DNA of 64,000 nt from Actinospineispora acaciae DSM 45401. Its GTDB lineage: Bacteria; Actinomycetota; Actinomycetes; Mycobacteriales; Pseudonocardiaceae. The notes below the pieces were generated by a model that did not search any database, was not told where the DNA came from, and saw only the letters and a list, made by a program, of their open reading frames with translations. Positions 40,180 through 52,592 of the stretch are shown piece by piece; the first letter of the stretch is position 1, and every line of letters begins with the position of its first letter. Where the stretch lies: contig NZ_JIAI01000009.1 of assembly GCF_000620785.1 (NCBI RefSeq), positions 124,001 through 188,000 on the forward strand. Direction: 5' to 3'. The position numbers and the translations under genes are program-made.

Positions 40180-42189
40180 GTGGAGGCTCACATGGCTCCC
40201 GAGCGGCCGGCGCCGCGCCAGGGGGTGGCACCGCCGGAGCACTACACCAACAACGGCCCGCAGCTGGACGCGCTGAGCGCGATCTTCGCCGGCGGCCCGG
40301 AGCGGGACGGCCCCCGGGTCGCGATCATCCGGGGCGCGCCGGGCAGCGGCCGCAGCACGCTGGCCGACGTCTGGATCCACACCCACCGCGCGGAGTACCC
40401 GGACGGGCAGTTCGTGGTCTCCCTGGCCGCCGGCGGGGAGGGCATGGAGGGCGTGCGCGTCGCGCTGGGCGAGCTGCTGGCCGCGGTCGGCACCGGCGCG
40501 GACGAGATCCCGTCCGGCCTGGAGGCCAGGGCCAACTGGTGGCGCGACAGGTCCGCCGGGAAGCGGCTCGTGCTGAAGATCGACGACGCGCTGGCGCCCA
40601 CCCAGGTCCGCGCGTTGCTGCCCGGCGCGGGGCCGTCGGCCGTGCTGGTGATCGAGGCCGGCCAGCTCACCGGCCTGCGGGCCACGGCGGCCGCCCGCAC
40701 CGTGGACATCGACCCGCTGAGCCCGGAGCACGCCGAGCGGCTGCTGGCGAACATGGTGACCCGCGAGCGGGTCGACGAGGAGCCGGAGGCGGTGGCCGCG
40801 CTGGTCGAGCGGTGCGGCGGGACGGCCATCGCACTGTGCGTGGTCGGGGCGATCCTGGCCGACGACGAGGAGCTGACGATCACCCGGCTGGCCGCGGCGC
40901 TCGCCGACGACGAACGCGCGCTCGCCGAGCTGTCCCGGCACCGCGACCTGTCCCTCTCCGTGGTGTTCGACGCCGCCTACCAGCGGCTGAGCCCGCTCGC
41001 GCGGGCCTGTTACCGGGCGCTCGGCGCGCACCCGGGGACCGGCGACGTCGCGGTGTGCACCCTGGCCGCCGTGCTGGGCGAGATGGTCGAGGACGTCACG
41101 CACGCCTGCCGCTCGCTGCGCAGGTCCCGCCTGGCCGTGCAGACCCGCGACGACCGCTACCTGATGTCCGGGCTGATCGGGCAGCACGCGCGGGTGGTCG
41201 CCGCGCGGGAGGGCGGCGTCTCGACCCGGGCGTTCGTCGCCTACTACCGGGCGCGGGCCATGGAGGCGGCGATGGCCTGGATGCCGGACCGCCGCTGGCC
41301 CACCGAGTTCTGGCCCGAGCTGGCCGCGCCGCCGACGGTGCTCGACCCCGCCACCGCGCGGCGCTGGATGGAGGCCGAGCGGGTCAACCTGGGCGCCGCC
41401 GCGGCCGCCGCCTTCGAGCTCGGGGAGCACGTCTGGGTGTGCCAGCTCGCGATCGCGCTGTGGCCGCTGCACGACCAGGGCAAGTTCGCGCACGACATGG
41501 AGGCCGTCAACGAGCTGGGCGTCAGGTCCGCCCGGGCGCTCGCCGAGCCCCGGTTCGCCTCGGTGCTCGGCGTCCAGCAGGGGTACGCCTACCGCCAGCT
41601 CGACCTGCTCGACCGGGCCGCCGAGCTGTTCACGACGGCTCGTCGGGTGGCCGACGAGTCCGGGTCGCCGACCGTCATCGCCAGCGCCGTCGAGGCGCTC
41701 GGCCTGGCCCGGCGCGACCAGGGGCGGCGCGACGAGGCGATCGAGCTGCTGGAGCGCAACCTCGCGCTGGCCGAGCGGATCGGGATCGAGCGGCGCATCG
41801 CGCTGGCCCGTTTCCACCTCGGCAGCGTCGTGTCGCCGGAGGACCGGGCGCTGGCCTTGCTGGACCGGGCGCGGGGCACCTTCGCCGCGCTCGGCCCCGG
41901 CGACGCCTACACCCTCACCAAGATCGACCGGTGGCGGGGCAGGCGGCTGCTGGACACCGGGCGGCTCGACGAGGCCGCCGCCGCGCTCGACGAGGCCGCC
42001 CCGGCCGCGGACCGGGGGCACTGGCACGACCTGCGAGCGGACATCTACGTGGTCAAAGCGGACCTGGCGTTGCGCCGGGGCGAGCGTGAGCCGGCGCGGA
42101 CGAACCTGCAGAACGCGCTGGACATATACCGTCTGCACAGGTTCACCGCCAAGGCCGACGCGACCGAGCGCCGGATCGCCGAGCTCTAG
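40180..42189 (+). CDS. STAND-like NTPase with TPR repeats and altered Walker A (Lys to Arg)
   Basis: A 669-residue cytoplasmic protein. The nucleotide site reads IIRGAPGSGRSTLADVW: residues 52-59 fit a P-loop but R58 replaces the usual lysine. Walker B-like RLVLKIDDAL follows at ~125. A winged-helix-like middle (LSVVFDAAYQRLSPLARACY) precedes TPR repeats from about residue 400 (AELFTTARRVADESGSP, DEAIELLERNLALAERIGIE). The layout is that of AfsR/SARP relatives without the DNA-binding head. GTG 40180 (after GGGGGAGGG) and ATG 40192 are both plausible starts. It ends four bases into the convergent gene. Role unknown; probably signalling or scaffold. Confidence 0.8.
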   Translation: MEAHMAPERPAPRQGVAPPEHYTNNGPQLDALSAIFAGGPERDGPRVAIIRGAPGSGRSTLADVWIHTHRAEYPDGQFVVSLAAGGEGMEGVRVALGELLAAVGTGADEIPSGLEARANWWRDRSAGKRLVLKIDDALAPTQVRALLPGAGPSAVLVIEAGQLTGLRATAAARTVDIDPLSPEHAERLLANMVTRERVDEEPEAVAALVERCGGTAIALCVVGAILADDEELTITRLAAALADDERALAELSRHRDLSLSVVFDAAYQRLSPLARACYRALGAHPGTGDVAVCTLAAVLGEMVEDVTHACRSLRRSRLAVQTRDDRYLMSGLIGQHARVVAAREGGVSTRAFVAYYRARAMEAAMAWMPDRRWPTEFWPELAAPPTVLDPATARRWMEAERVNLGAAAAAAFELGEHVWVCQLAIALWPLHDQGKFAHDMEAVNELGVRSARALAEPRFASVLGVQQGYAYRQLDLLDRAAELFTTARRVADESGSPTVIASAVEALGLARRDQGRRDEAIELLERNLALAERIGIERRIALARFHLGSVVSPEDRALALLDRARGTFAALGPGDAYTLTKIDRWRGRRLLDTGRLDEAAAALDEAAPAADRGHWHDLRADIYVVKADLALRRGEREPARTNLQNALDIYRLHRFTAKADATERRIAEL

Positions 42190-43868
42190 CGGACCCTCGC
42201 GCTCGCCGTCACCACCTCACCGCCGCCGAGGCGCACGGTCAGCTTCCCGGGCAGCTCGTGGATGGGTTCGCCCAGGCACAGCCAGGCGTGCACCGCCGAG
42301 GCGAACACCGCGCCGTCCTCCGACCGGTGGTCGACCTCGACCAGCCACCCGTCGCTCCCGCCCACCAGCCAGGTGCCGTCCCGCTCCCTGGCGGCGGCCA
42401 GTGGGCACCTCGGCAGCTCGCGGAAGATCTCCGCGATCCACCGCTCCGCGTCCTCGGCCCGCCGGTGCACCACGATCTCGGCCAGCGCCAGGTGGCGGAC
42501 CCCCGGCGCGTCGACGTCCACCACCAGGTGCCCGTCGAACCCGCCCGACCGGCCGAACTGCTCCCTGCGCACGCTCGTGACCAACCGCCCGTCGCGCCGT
42601 TCCGTCACCGCCGCGGTGACCAGCAGCGCCCTCGGCGGCGGCAGCCGGCAGCGGCGGATCGGCAGCGCGGCGTCCGAGAACGCCGGCTCGTCCGGCTCGG
42701 GCAGGTCGAGCAGCCCGTACAGGGCCGCGCGCAGCCGCCCGGCCGCCTCCCCGGGATGCGAGGTGGTGAGCTTGGTGATCGCCTCGTACCGGGCGGGATC
42801 GTGCTCGTCGATCGCCCGCGCGCACTCGGCGAGCAGGTCGGCGTCCGGGTCCAGCCGGGGCGCCGCCTCCAGCAGCCGCCCGATCGGCGAGGCCGGGTCG
42901 ACGGTGCCCGCCGGGTGGCTGGCCAGCAGGAACGGCGTGCCCAGCGCGGCGCCGTAGAAGGTGACCGACCCGTAGTCGCCCACCACCAGCGAGGACGCCA
43001 CCAGCGCCTGCCCCCAGAGGTCCGGCTCCGGCAGCAACAGCACCCCCTTGCCGGTGCACTCGTCCAGCCACTGCTCGTACGCCCAGCGGTGGTCGTGCGC
43101 GATCGCCGCCGGGTGCAGCGCCACCGCGATCCGGTACCCGTCGATCGGCAGCTGGCCGGCGAGCCTGCCGACCAGCCCGAACACCTCGCCGACCAGCGAC
43201 CTGTCGCTCCAGGTGGAGGAGACCAGCACCAGCCGCTGGCCGGCCGTGACGCCCATGGCCTGCCGGTAGCCCTCCCGCAGCGGGACGCTGGCCACGAGCC
43301 GGTCGAAGCTCGGGTCACCGGCGACCAGCGTGGCGTCCACGGCCCGAGGGCAGTCGCGGCGCAGCCGGTCGCGCTGCTCCTCGTGCGAGAGCACGATCAG
43401 GTCCGGGATGACGGTGCCGCCCCACATCAGGTACGGCGCGGACAGGCCGTGCACCGCGCCGCCGGTCGAGGGCCCGGTCCGCCCGTCCGGCTGCATGATC
43501 TTGTTGTGGCCCATCCCGTGCGGCACCACCACCAGCGGCGCGCGCACCTTGCGCAGGTTCGGGCCGCAGCTCGCCGCGATGGCCAGGTCGGCGGGCATCG
43601 CGAGGGCCTGGCGCCACGGCGTCAACGCCACCCCCCGGCGGCGCAGGTACTCGTCGGTGCCCCGGGTGAACGGGCTGGAGCTCGGGCAGCTGAAGACGAC
43701 CCTGATCCTCGGGTCGGAGGCGACGATTGGCAGGATGTCCAGCAGCCGGGTGGCCGCCGCGACGTTGTGCACGATCGCCAGCACCGTCCGCTCGGTGCGC
43801 ATCGTCCGCCAGCGCCGTGCCGACCGGGCGGACCGGGCCCTCGACCGGCGGCGGGCGAGTGCGGGCAC
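42186..43868 (-). CDS. GT-B / CDP-glycerol-transferase-like protein
   Basis: A 560-residue protein. The first ~330 residues look like a GT-B fold: TVLAIVHNVAAATRLLDILP, VVVPHGMGHNKIM, LVSSTWSDRSLVGEVFGLVG and VVGDYGSVTFYGAALGTPFL, the last resembling the donor site of CDP-glycerol:glycerophosphotransferases and UDP-GlcNAc epimerases. The last ~180 residues are a separate beta-rich domain I do not recognise. Many actinobacterial homologues are unnamed. The GTG at 43868 gives a short basic lead; ATG 43802 is an alternative. It is 15 bases after the DUF1023 lipoprotein gene, so probably co-transcribed. Confidence 0.72.
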   Translation of the reverse strand: MPALARRRSRARSARSARRWRTMRTERTVLAIVHNVAAATRLLDILPIVASDPRIRVVFSCPSSSPFTRGTDEYLRRRGVALTPWRQALAMPADLAIAASCGPNLRKVRAPLVVVPHGMGHNKIMQPDGRTGPSTGGAVHGLSAPYLMWGGTVIPDLIVLSHEEQRDRLRRDCPRAVDATLVAGDPSFDRLVASVPLREGYRQAMGVTAGQRLVLVSSTWSDRSLVGEVFGLVGRLAGQLPIDGYRIAVALHPAAIAHDHRWAYEQWLDECTGKGVLLLPEPDLWGQALVASSLVVGDYGSVTFYGAALGTPFLLASHPAGTVDPASPIGRLLEAAPRLDPDADLLAECARAIDEHDPARYEAITKLTTSHPGEAAGRLRAALYGLLDLPEPDEPAFSDAALPIRRCRLPPPRALLVTAAVTERRDGRLVTSVRREQFGRSGGFDGHLVVDVDAPGVRHLALAEIVVHRRAEDAERWIAEIFRELPRCPLAAARERDGTWLVGGSDGWLVEVDHRSEDGAVFASAVHAWLCLGEPIHELPGKLTVRLGGGEVVTASARVR

Positions 43869-43883
43869 CCCGGAATCATGCCG

Positions 43884-44597
43884 TCACCGGCCGCCGGACA
43901 CGATCCCGGCCACCGCGCGCAGCGTCGGGCTGCCGGCGGCGAAGTACCCGTCGTGGCCGGTCACGCCCTCGGTGGGCAGCGGGCGGGCGCCGAACGCCGG
44001 GTCCGCCGGGTCGGCGCCGTGACCCAGGTCACCCAGGCGCGCGTGCGGCACCCAGCGGACCCAGTCCGTCCTCGCGGTGCCCGCCCACACCCGCGCGGGG
44101 GTGCGCAGGGCGGCCACCGAGTCCGCCCGAACCCCCGGGCTGGCCAGCAGCACCAGGTCGTCCACCGCCAGCCCTGGCGCGGCCAGCCCGCACACCGTGG
44201 AGCCGTAGCTGTGGCAGACCAGCGCGATGCTCGTGCCCGGTCGTGACCGCGCCCGCAGTTCGTGCACGAATGCGCGCAGCGCGACCGCCCCCGCCCGCGC
44301 CCGGCCGCCGGTGACCGCGTCCAGGCCCGGCCCGTCCGGCGGGTGGTAGCCAAGCCAGGCGATCACCGCAGTGTCCGGCGCGAGTTCGTGCAGGGCGCGC
44401 GCCATGCCGTACGGGCGCCGCCGCGGGCGGACCGGGTCGTCGAACGTCTCCGGCGTGATCCCCACCCCGGGCACCACCACGGCGATGTGCCGGGCCCGCG
44501 CCGGGTCGCCGAGCGCCACCACCAGCCGCCCCGGCGGCCCGTTCGCCACCGGTGCGCAGGAGGCCATGAGCAACAGCAGCAGCGCGACCCTGATCAC
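43884..44597 (-). CDS. Alpha/beta hydrolase lipoprotein, DUF1023 family
   Basis: A 237-residue protein with a lipoprotein signal (LLLLLMASC, lipidated C14) followed by a DUF1023 alpha/beta hydrolase domain. The family start GRLVVALGDPARARHIAVVV, then VIAWLGYHPPDGPGLDAV and the nucleophile elbow VCHSYGSTV (Ser in HSYGS) are clear. A late His (VTGHDGYF) could complete the triad. It probably acts on a small ester or lipid outside the membrane. GTG start. It follows the two-component pair on the same strand and precedes the GT-B-like gene. Confidence 0.85.
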   Translation of the reverse strand: MIRVALLLLLMASCAPVANGPPGRLVVALGDPARARHIAVVVPGVGITPETFDDPVRPRRRPYGMARALHELAPDTAVIAWLGYHPPDGPGLDAVTGGRARAGAVALRAFVHELRARSRPGTSIALVCHSYGSTVCGLAAPGLAVDDLVLLASPGVRADSVAALRTPARVWAGTARTDWVRWVPHARLGDLGHGADPADPAFGARPLPTEGVTGHDGYFAAGSPTLRAVAGIVSGGR

Positions 44598-44672
44598 GGC
44601 GGCCGACGCTAAGGAGGCGACCCGCCCGCGATCGTCGCTCTCGGGTAGCCAGTTTCACCGGCTACCCGGGTC

Positions 44673-45353
44673 TCAGCCGCTGGGGGAGACCAGCCCCGAC
44701 TCGTACGCGACGATGACCGCCTGCGCCCTGTCCCGCAGCCCCAGCTTGGTCAGCATCCGGCTGACGTGGGTCTTGACGGTCTGCTCGGCCAGCACCAGCT
44801 CGGCGGCGATCTCCGCGTTGGACAACCCCCTGGCGACCATCCGCAGCACCTCGGTCTCCCTCGGGGTCAGCGCGCGCAGCGCCTCGGGCCGGGTCCAGTC
44901 CGGCCGCTCGGCGGGCTGGGCGCGCACGAAGTCCTCGATCAGCCGGCGGGTGATGGACGGAGCGAGCAGCGCGTCGCCGCCGGCCACCACCCGCACCGCG
45001 TCCAGCAGCTCGCTGGCCGGCGCGTGCTTGAGCAGGAAGCCGCTGGCCCCGGCCCGCAGCGCGGCGTAGACGTACTCGTCGAGGTCGAACGTGGTCAGCA
45101 CCAGGACCCGGGGCGAGCCGGGGCCGTCCAGGACCATGCGGGTGGCGGCCAGGCCGTCCAGCTCGGGCATCCGGATGTCCATCAGCACCACGTCCGGGCC
45201 GGCGTCCCTGGCCCGCAGCGAGCGCACCTGGGCCACCGCCTCCCGTCCGTTCGCCGCCGCGCCCACCACCTCGATGTCCGGCTGCGCGCCGAGCAGCGCG
45301 GAGAAGCCCTCCCGCACCATCACCTGGTCGTCGGCGAGCAGGACCCGGATCAC
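44673..45353 (-). CDS. NarL/LuxR-family response regulator
   Basis: A 226-residue regulator. The receiver domain has acidic D8-D9, phosphorylation site D59 in VVLMDIRMPELDG, and conserved K in GFLLKHAPASELL. The C-terminal LuxR helix-turn-helix is LTPRETEVLRMVARGLSNAE then IAAELVLAEQTVKTHVSRML. The start ATG overlaps the histidine kinase stop (ATGA), so the pair is co-translated. Targets unknown; the lipoprotein and GT-B-like genes downstream are candidates. Confidence 0.95.
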   Translation of the reverse strand: MIRVLLADDQVMVREGFSALLGAQPDIEVVGAAANGREAVAQVRSLRARDAGPDVVLMDIRMPELDGLAATRMVLDGPGSPRVLVLTTFDLDEYVYAALRAGASGFLLKHAPASELLDAVRVVAGGDALLAPSITRRLIEDFVRAQPAERPDWTRPEALRALTPRETEVLRMVARGLSNAEIAAELVLAEQTVKTHVSRMLTKLGLRDRAQAVIVAYESGLVSPSG

Positions 45354-46678
45354 GGCTTCTCCTTCGGTTCCTCGGGGACCGGCAGCACGGCGCGGACGGT
45401 GAACCCGCCCCCGGCGTCCGGGCCGGCGGACAGCTCACCGCCGTGCAGCGCGGCGCGCTCGCGCATGCCGGCCAGCCCGTGCCCGCCGCCGCCCAGCACG
45501 GGCCCGGCCGGTTCGCGTCCGCCCGCCGCCGAGCGAACCACCAGCTCCAGCCCGCCCTGGGCGCGACGCAGCCGCAACGTTACCGCCGCGCCCGGCGCGT
45601 GCCTGCGGGCATTGGTCAACGCCTCCTGGACGATCCGGTACGCGGACAGCCCGACCGCCTCCGGCAGCTCGCCCAGGTCACCGTCCACGTCCGCGTCCAG
45701 CCGCAGCCCCGTCGCCCTGGCCTGATCGACCAGCTCGCGCACCTCGCCCAGCGACGGCTGCGGCGCCAGCTCGGCCCGCCCACCCTCGCCGGGGCGCAGC
45801 ACGCCGAGCAGCCGCTGCATGTCCGACATCGCGGCCCGCGCGGCCGACCCGATCTCCGCGATCTCCGCCTGGCCCGTCTCGTTCAGCCCGGCCAGCCGGT
45901 ACGGCGCCGTCTCACAGCGCACCGCGATCATCGACATGTGGTGGGCCACCACGTCGTGCATCTCCCGCGCGATGCGCGCCCGCTCGGCCAGCGCGCCCTG
46001 CTCGGCCTGCGCCCGCGCCACCCGCGCCTGCTCCTGCGCCAGCGCCCGCTGGCTGCTCATCCGCGCGCCCACGCTGGCGCCGACGACCAGCGGCAGCGCC
46101 ATCAGGAACAGCGACACCACCAGCAGCCCCGGGTCCACCGGCCACGGCGTGAGCAGCGTCAACGCGCCCAGCAGCACGCCGCTCACCACGCCGACCGCCA
46201 CCGTCTCCCGCCCCGGCCGGGCCACCCCGACGAGCAGCAGCACCGGCATCCACAGGCACCACTCCCACGGCTCCAGCGGCGGCACCGGCGGGCCCGGCGG
46301 CGGCACCAGGAACGGGAAGACCAGCAGGAACAGCGTGACCAGCCGCCAGCCGTCCAGCGCCCGGCGGGTGGCCAGCGCGACCCCGGCCGCCGCCGGCAGC
46401 AGGTACAGGAACGCGACCCCGCCGACCAGCCGATGCCCGTCGTTGATCACCCCGCCGGCCGCCGAGATCGCCACGATCAGCCCGTACAGCCCGCCCAGCC
46501 AGGGCAGCCACCGCCACAGCAACCTGGTCAGCCGGTGCGAGGCGCGGCCCGGCCAGCCCCGGTGCGGCTCCAGCCCCGGCCAGACCACCTCGGCCAGCGG
46601 CCGGGCCAGCCGGGCCAGCCGGGGCGGCAACGATCGGGTCACCGCCGCGACAGTAGCCGCTCGGGCCGGCGCTGACAT
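45350..46678 (-). CDS. Sensor histidine kinase, HisKA_3 (NarL-type) family
   Basis: A 442-residue membrane kinase. Six hydrophobic segments between residues ~58 and 203 form a sensor module with little outside the membrane. A short coiled coil leads to the HisKA_3 phosphoacceptor H241 in ARIAREMHDVVAHHMSMIAV. The ATPase N-box is EALTNARRHAPGAAVT, and the G-box GGHGLAGMRERAALHGGELS. Such membrane-embedded kinases often sense cell-envelope stress. Overlaps its response regulator; shares a 275-base intergenic region with divergent dnaE. Confidence 0.93.
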   Translation of the reverse strand: MSAPARAATVAAVTRSLPPRLARLARPLAEVVWPGLEPHRGWPGRASHRLTRLLWRWLPWLGGLYGLIVAISAAGGVINDGHRLVGGVAFLYLLPAAAGVALATRRALDGWRLVTLFLLVFPFLVPPPGPPVPPLEPWEWCLWMPVLLLVGVARPGRETVAVGVVSGVLLGALTLLTPWPVDPGLLVVSLFLMALPLVVGASVGARMSSQRALAQEQARVARAQAEQGALAERARIAREMHDVVAHHMSMIAVRCETAPYRLAGLNETGQAEIAEIGSAARAAMSDMQRLLGVLRPGEGGRAELAPQPSLGEVRELVDQARATGLRLDADVDGDLGELPEAVGLSAYRIVQEALTNARRHAPGAAVTLRLRRAQGGLELVVRSAAGGREPAGPVLGGGGHGLAGMRERAALHGGELSAGPDAGGGFTVRAVLPVPEEPKEKP

Positions 46679-46747
46679 GCACCTCGAGGGGTGCTACCCC
46701 GGTACTGCATAACAGCGCCGAGCCGACCGGCGGACGGAACCTCCCAT

Positions 46748-46764
46748 ATCACCACCGAGGTGAT
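46748..46764 (+). promoter_or_regulatory. Inverted repeat between histidine kinase and dnaE
   Basis: ATCACC, five bases, GGTGAT: perfect 6-base arms in the 275-base divergent gap. It lies 69 bases upstream of the kinase start and could be an operator for the response regulator or another protein. A TAGATT at 46853-46858 could be a dnaE -10, but no good -35 was seen. Confidence 0.3.
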
Positions 46765-46953
46765 CTTCGCACGCGCGACACGCCGGCCGAGTCGTGAGCA
46801 GGGTCTTTCAATTCGAGCCCGCCCAGTGCGCCGGAACGTCGGTGGCCCGCACTAGATTGTTGGGTACACATCCGACCTGTTTCGGCGACCCATCGGCGCG
46901 CCGTCCGCGAGCATCCTCGCGGGCCTGGACGCTGCCGGGGAAGGAGTTCGTTC

Positions 46954-50511
<3,558 letters not shown>

Positions 50512-50523
50512 GACCCGTTCGTA

Positions 50524-50555
50524 CCGAGGGGCGCCCCGTACGAGGCGCCCCTCGG
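50524..50555 (+). terminator. Bidirectional hairpin between convergent dnaE and NB-ARC gene
   Basis: Perfect 12-base arms CCGAGGGGCGCC / GGCGCCCCTCGG around an 8-base loop, placed exactly in the 48-base gap between two convergent stops. No U-run, as usual in high-GC actinobacteria. Confidence 0.8.
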
Positions 50556-50559
50556 GCGG

Positions 50560-52395
50560 CTATTCGGGGGTGTCGGCGGACTGGGTGGGGGCGGGGCGCT
50601 GGGCGGCGCGGTGGCGGCCGACGGGCTGTAGCTGGCGGACCCGGGTGAGGGCGGCGCCGACGGTAAGGGTCTGCGGGTTGTCGGCGCCGAGCACGCGGGC
50701 GTACTCGGCGTAGGCCCTGTCGTAGAGGGTGACGGCGTCGTCGAGCTGGCCGGCGTACTCGTGGGCGTAGGCCACCGTGTAGCGGGAGGCGAGGGTGTCG
50801 AGGTGGTCGGCGCCCAGGACTCGTTCCCGGGTGGCCAGGACGGACTCGGCGAGCGGGATGCCCTCGCGGGAGCGGCGGGCGGCGACGTAGGCGATGACCA
50901 GGTTGTCCGAGGCGGCCAGGCTGTCGGGGTGCTCGGGGCCGAGCAGGGTCTCGCACTCGGTGCGGATGGCCTCGGCCAGGTCGACGGCCCGGGCGCCGTC
51001 GCCCACCGCGCTGAGCTGGCGGGTGGCCCATTGGCGCAGGCCCAGGACGCGCTCGGAGGTCTCGACCGGCAGCGTCGCGGAGACCGAGCCGGCGTTGGTG
51101 GACAGCGCGGCGATGTGCGCGATGAGCTGGTCGCCCTCGCCGCGGCGCTCCCAGGCCTGGTCCTCGCCGAAGGTGGCGTGCCCGAGCAGGTCGGCGGCCT
51201 GCGCGATGGCCTGCGGCAGCGCGTCGTCGGTGCGCAGCCGGTCGAGGACCACCCGGCGGGTCAGCTCGTGCATCAGCACGCAGTCGCCGTCCATCCGGGT
51301 GGACAGCAGCGACCAGCGGGTCAGGCGGGTGATGGTGTACTCGGCGCCGGGGTCGCCGGCCTGGTAGAGCAGGCCTCGGGAGGCGCCGCCGGGGGCGAGC
51401 ACGGCGAGCAGGCCGAGCAGCTTGCGCACGGCCGGGTCGGAGTCGAAGCCGGCGCCGCGCAGCGCCACCAGGACCGCCTCGGCGGCGCCGGCCGGGTAGC
51501 GCTCCTCGTGCCGGGAGCCGTCGGTGCCGTCGCCGAGCAGCTCGCCCACGGCCACCGTGCGCAGCCGCTCCAGGTAGGCGTCCAGGCCGCCCTGCTGCTC
51601 GCGCAGGGTGGCCTCGGCGAGCTCGGCGGCGAACGGCAGCCGGCCGAGCGTCTCGCAGGCGGCCTCGGTGAGCTCGGTCCGGTCGGCCAGGTCCTTGGCG
51701 GCCGGCAGCTCGATCGCCAGCTCGGTGCCCAGCGCGGCGGCGGAGGAGGCGCGGCTGGTCACGATCACGCGCCAGCCGGGGATGGCCGGCAGGAACGGGC
51801 GGACCGCGTCGACGTCCACCACGCCGTCGAAGACCATGACGTTGGGCTGCTTGCCGGTCGGAGGGTGCTGGCGCAGCCGCTCCACGGCGCGCGAGCCGCT
51901 CTCCTCGGGCACCCGCATGCTCAGCGCGTCGGCGAACTCCAGCAGGCCGGCGAACGTCTCCTCCTGGCTGCCCGCGTTGATCCAGGCCACCAGCGGCCAG
52001 CCCTCGGCGATCCGGGCCCGCGCGTAGCCGGCGGCAAGCTGCGTCTTGCCGGCCCCGGACGGCCCGGTGATCACCACGACCGGGCTGCCCTTGCCCTGGT
52101 AGCCGCGGAAGATCTCGTCCATCCGGGCCTGCTCGGCCTGGCGGGGCAGGGCCAGCGCGGGGTTGGACGGCACCCGCCGCCAGGTCACCCAGCCCACCTC
52201 GGCCGGTTCGTCGAGCAGCTGTCCCCGGAACGACCACCAGGACAGCGGCAGGCCGATCGCGGCGGCGGTGACGGCGGCGATCTCGAGCGCGGCGGTCTGC
52301 CCGAGGTCGTACGCGCCTTCGCCGATCGCCCAGGTCAGCGCGAACGCCAACCCGACAACACCCGTCGCGACCAACCATCGCACCGACATCAACAC
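50560..52395 (-). CDS. Membrane-anchored NB-ARC/TPR NTPase
   Basis: A 611-residue protein. Two hydrophobic segments at the N-terminus (LVATGVVGLAFALTWAIG and TAALEIAAVTAAAIGLPLSW) anchor an NTPase with intact Walker A GPSGAGKT (111-118). Walker B-like PNVMVFDGVVDVD and the arginine-bearing WRVIVTSRAS follow. Tetratricopeptide units of the kinesin-light-chain type (LLGPEHPDSLAASDNLVIAY, VLGADHLDTLASRYTVAYAH) end the protein. GTG 52395 has GAGGGG upstream; ATG 52389 is an alternative. Membrane-anchored members of this kind are common in actinomycetes but unassigned. Divergent from the CoA ligase. Confidence 0.85.
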   Translation of the reverse strand: MLMSVRWLVATGVVGLAFALTWAIGEGAYDLGQTAALEIAAVTAAAIGLPLSWWSFRGQLLDEPAEVGWVTWRRVPSNPALALPRQAEQARMDEIFRGYQGKGSPVVVITGPSGAGKTQLAAGYARARIAEGWPLVAWINAGSQEETFAGLLEFADALSMRVPEESGSRAVERLRQHPPTGKQPNVMVFDGVVDVDAVRPFLPAIPGWRVIVTSRASSAAALGTELAIELPAAKDLADRTELTEAACETLGRLPFAAELAEATLREQQGGLDAYLERLRTVAVGELLGDGTDGSRHEERYPAGAAEAVLVALRGAGFDSDPAVRKLLGLLAVLAPGGASRGLLYQAGDPGAEYTITRLTRWSLLSTRMDGDCVLMHELTRRVVLDRLRTDDALPQAIAQAADLLGHATFGEDQAWERRGEGDQLIAHIAALSTNAGSVSATLPVETSERVLGLRQWATRQLSAVGDGARAVDLAEAIRTECETLLGPEHPDSLAASDNLVIAYVAARRSREGIPLAESVLATRERVLGADHLDTLASRYTVAYAHEYAGQLDDAVTLYDRAYAEYARVLGADNPQTLTVGAALTRVRQLQPVGRHRAAQRPAPTQSADTPE

Positions 52396-52592
52396 GGTCC
52401 ATCCCCTCGCCGGCTGCGTTCTGGCTGAGACAGAATACGGTCTGTGTCCACCCCTGCACGGTCGACCAGGGCGTGTCACTCCGACCATCACGTGGCGTGG
52501 CGAAATGTCGGCACAGGTCGGTGGCCGGCGCTCCGGTTGTCTCCTGCTCGGATACTCTCTGTAACTACGCGTCCCGCGGCCGGGAGGTCCCA

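Noticed and set aside
46853..46858. TAGATT as a firm dnaE promoter
   Set aside because: No matching -35 at proper spacing; kept only as a remark.
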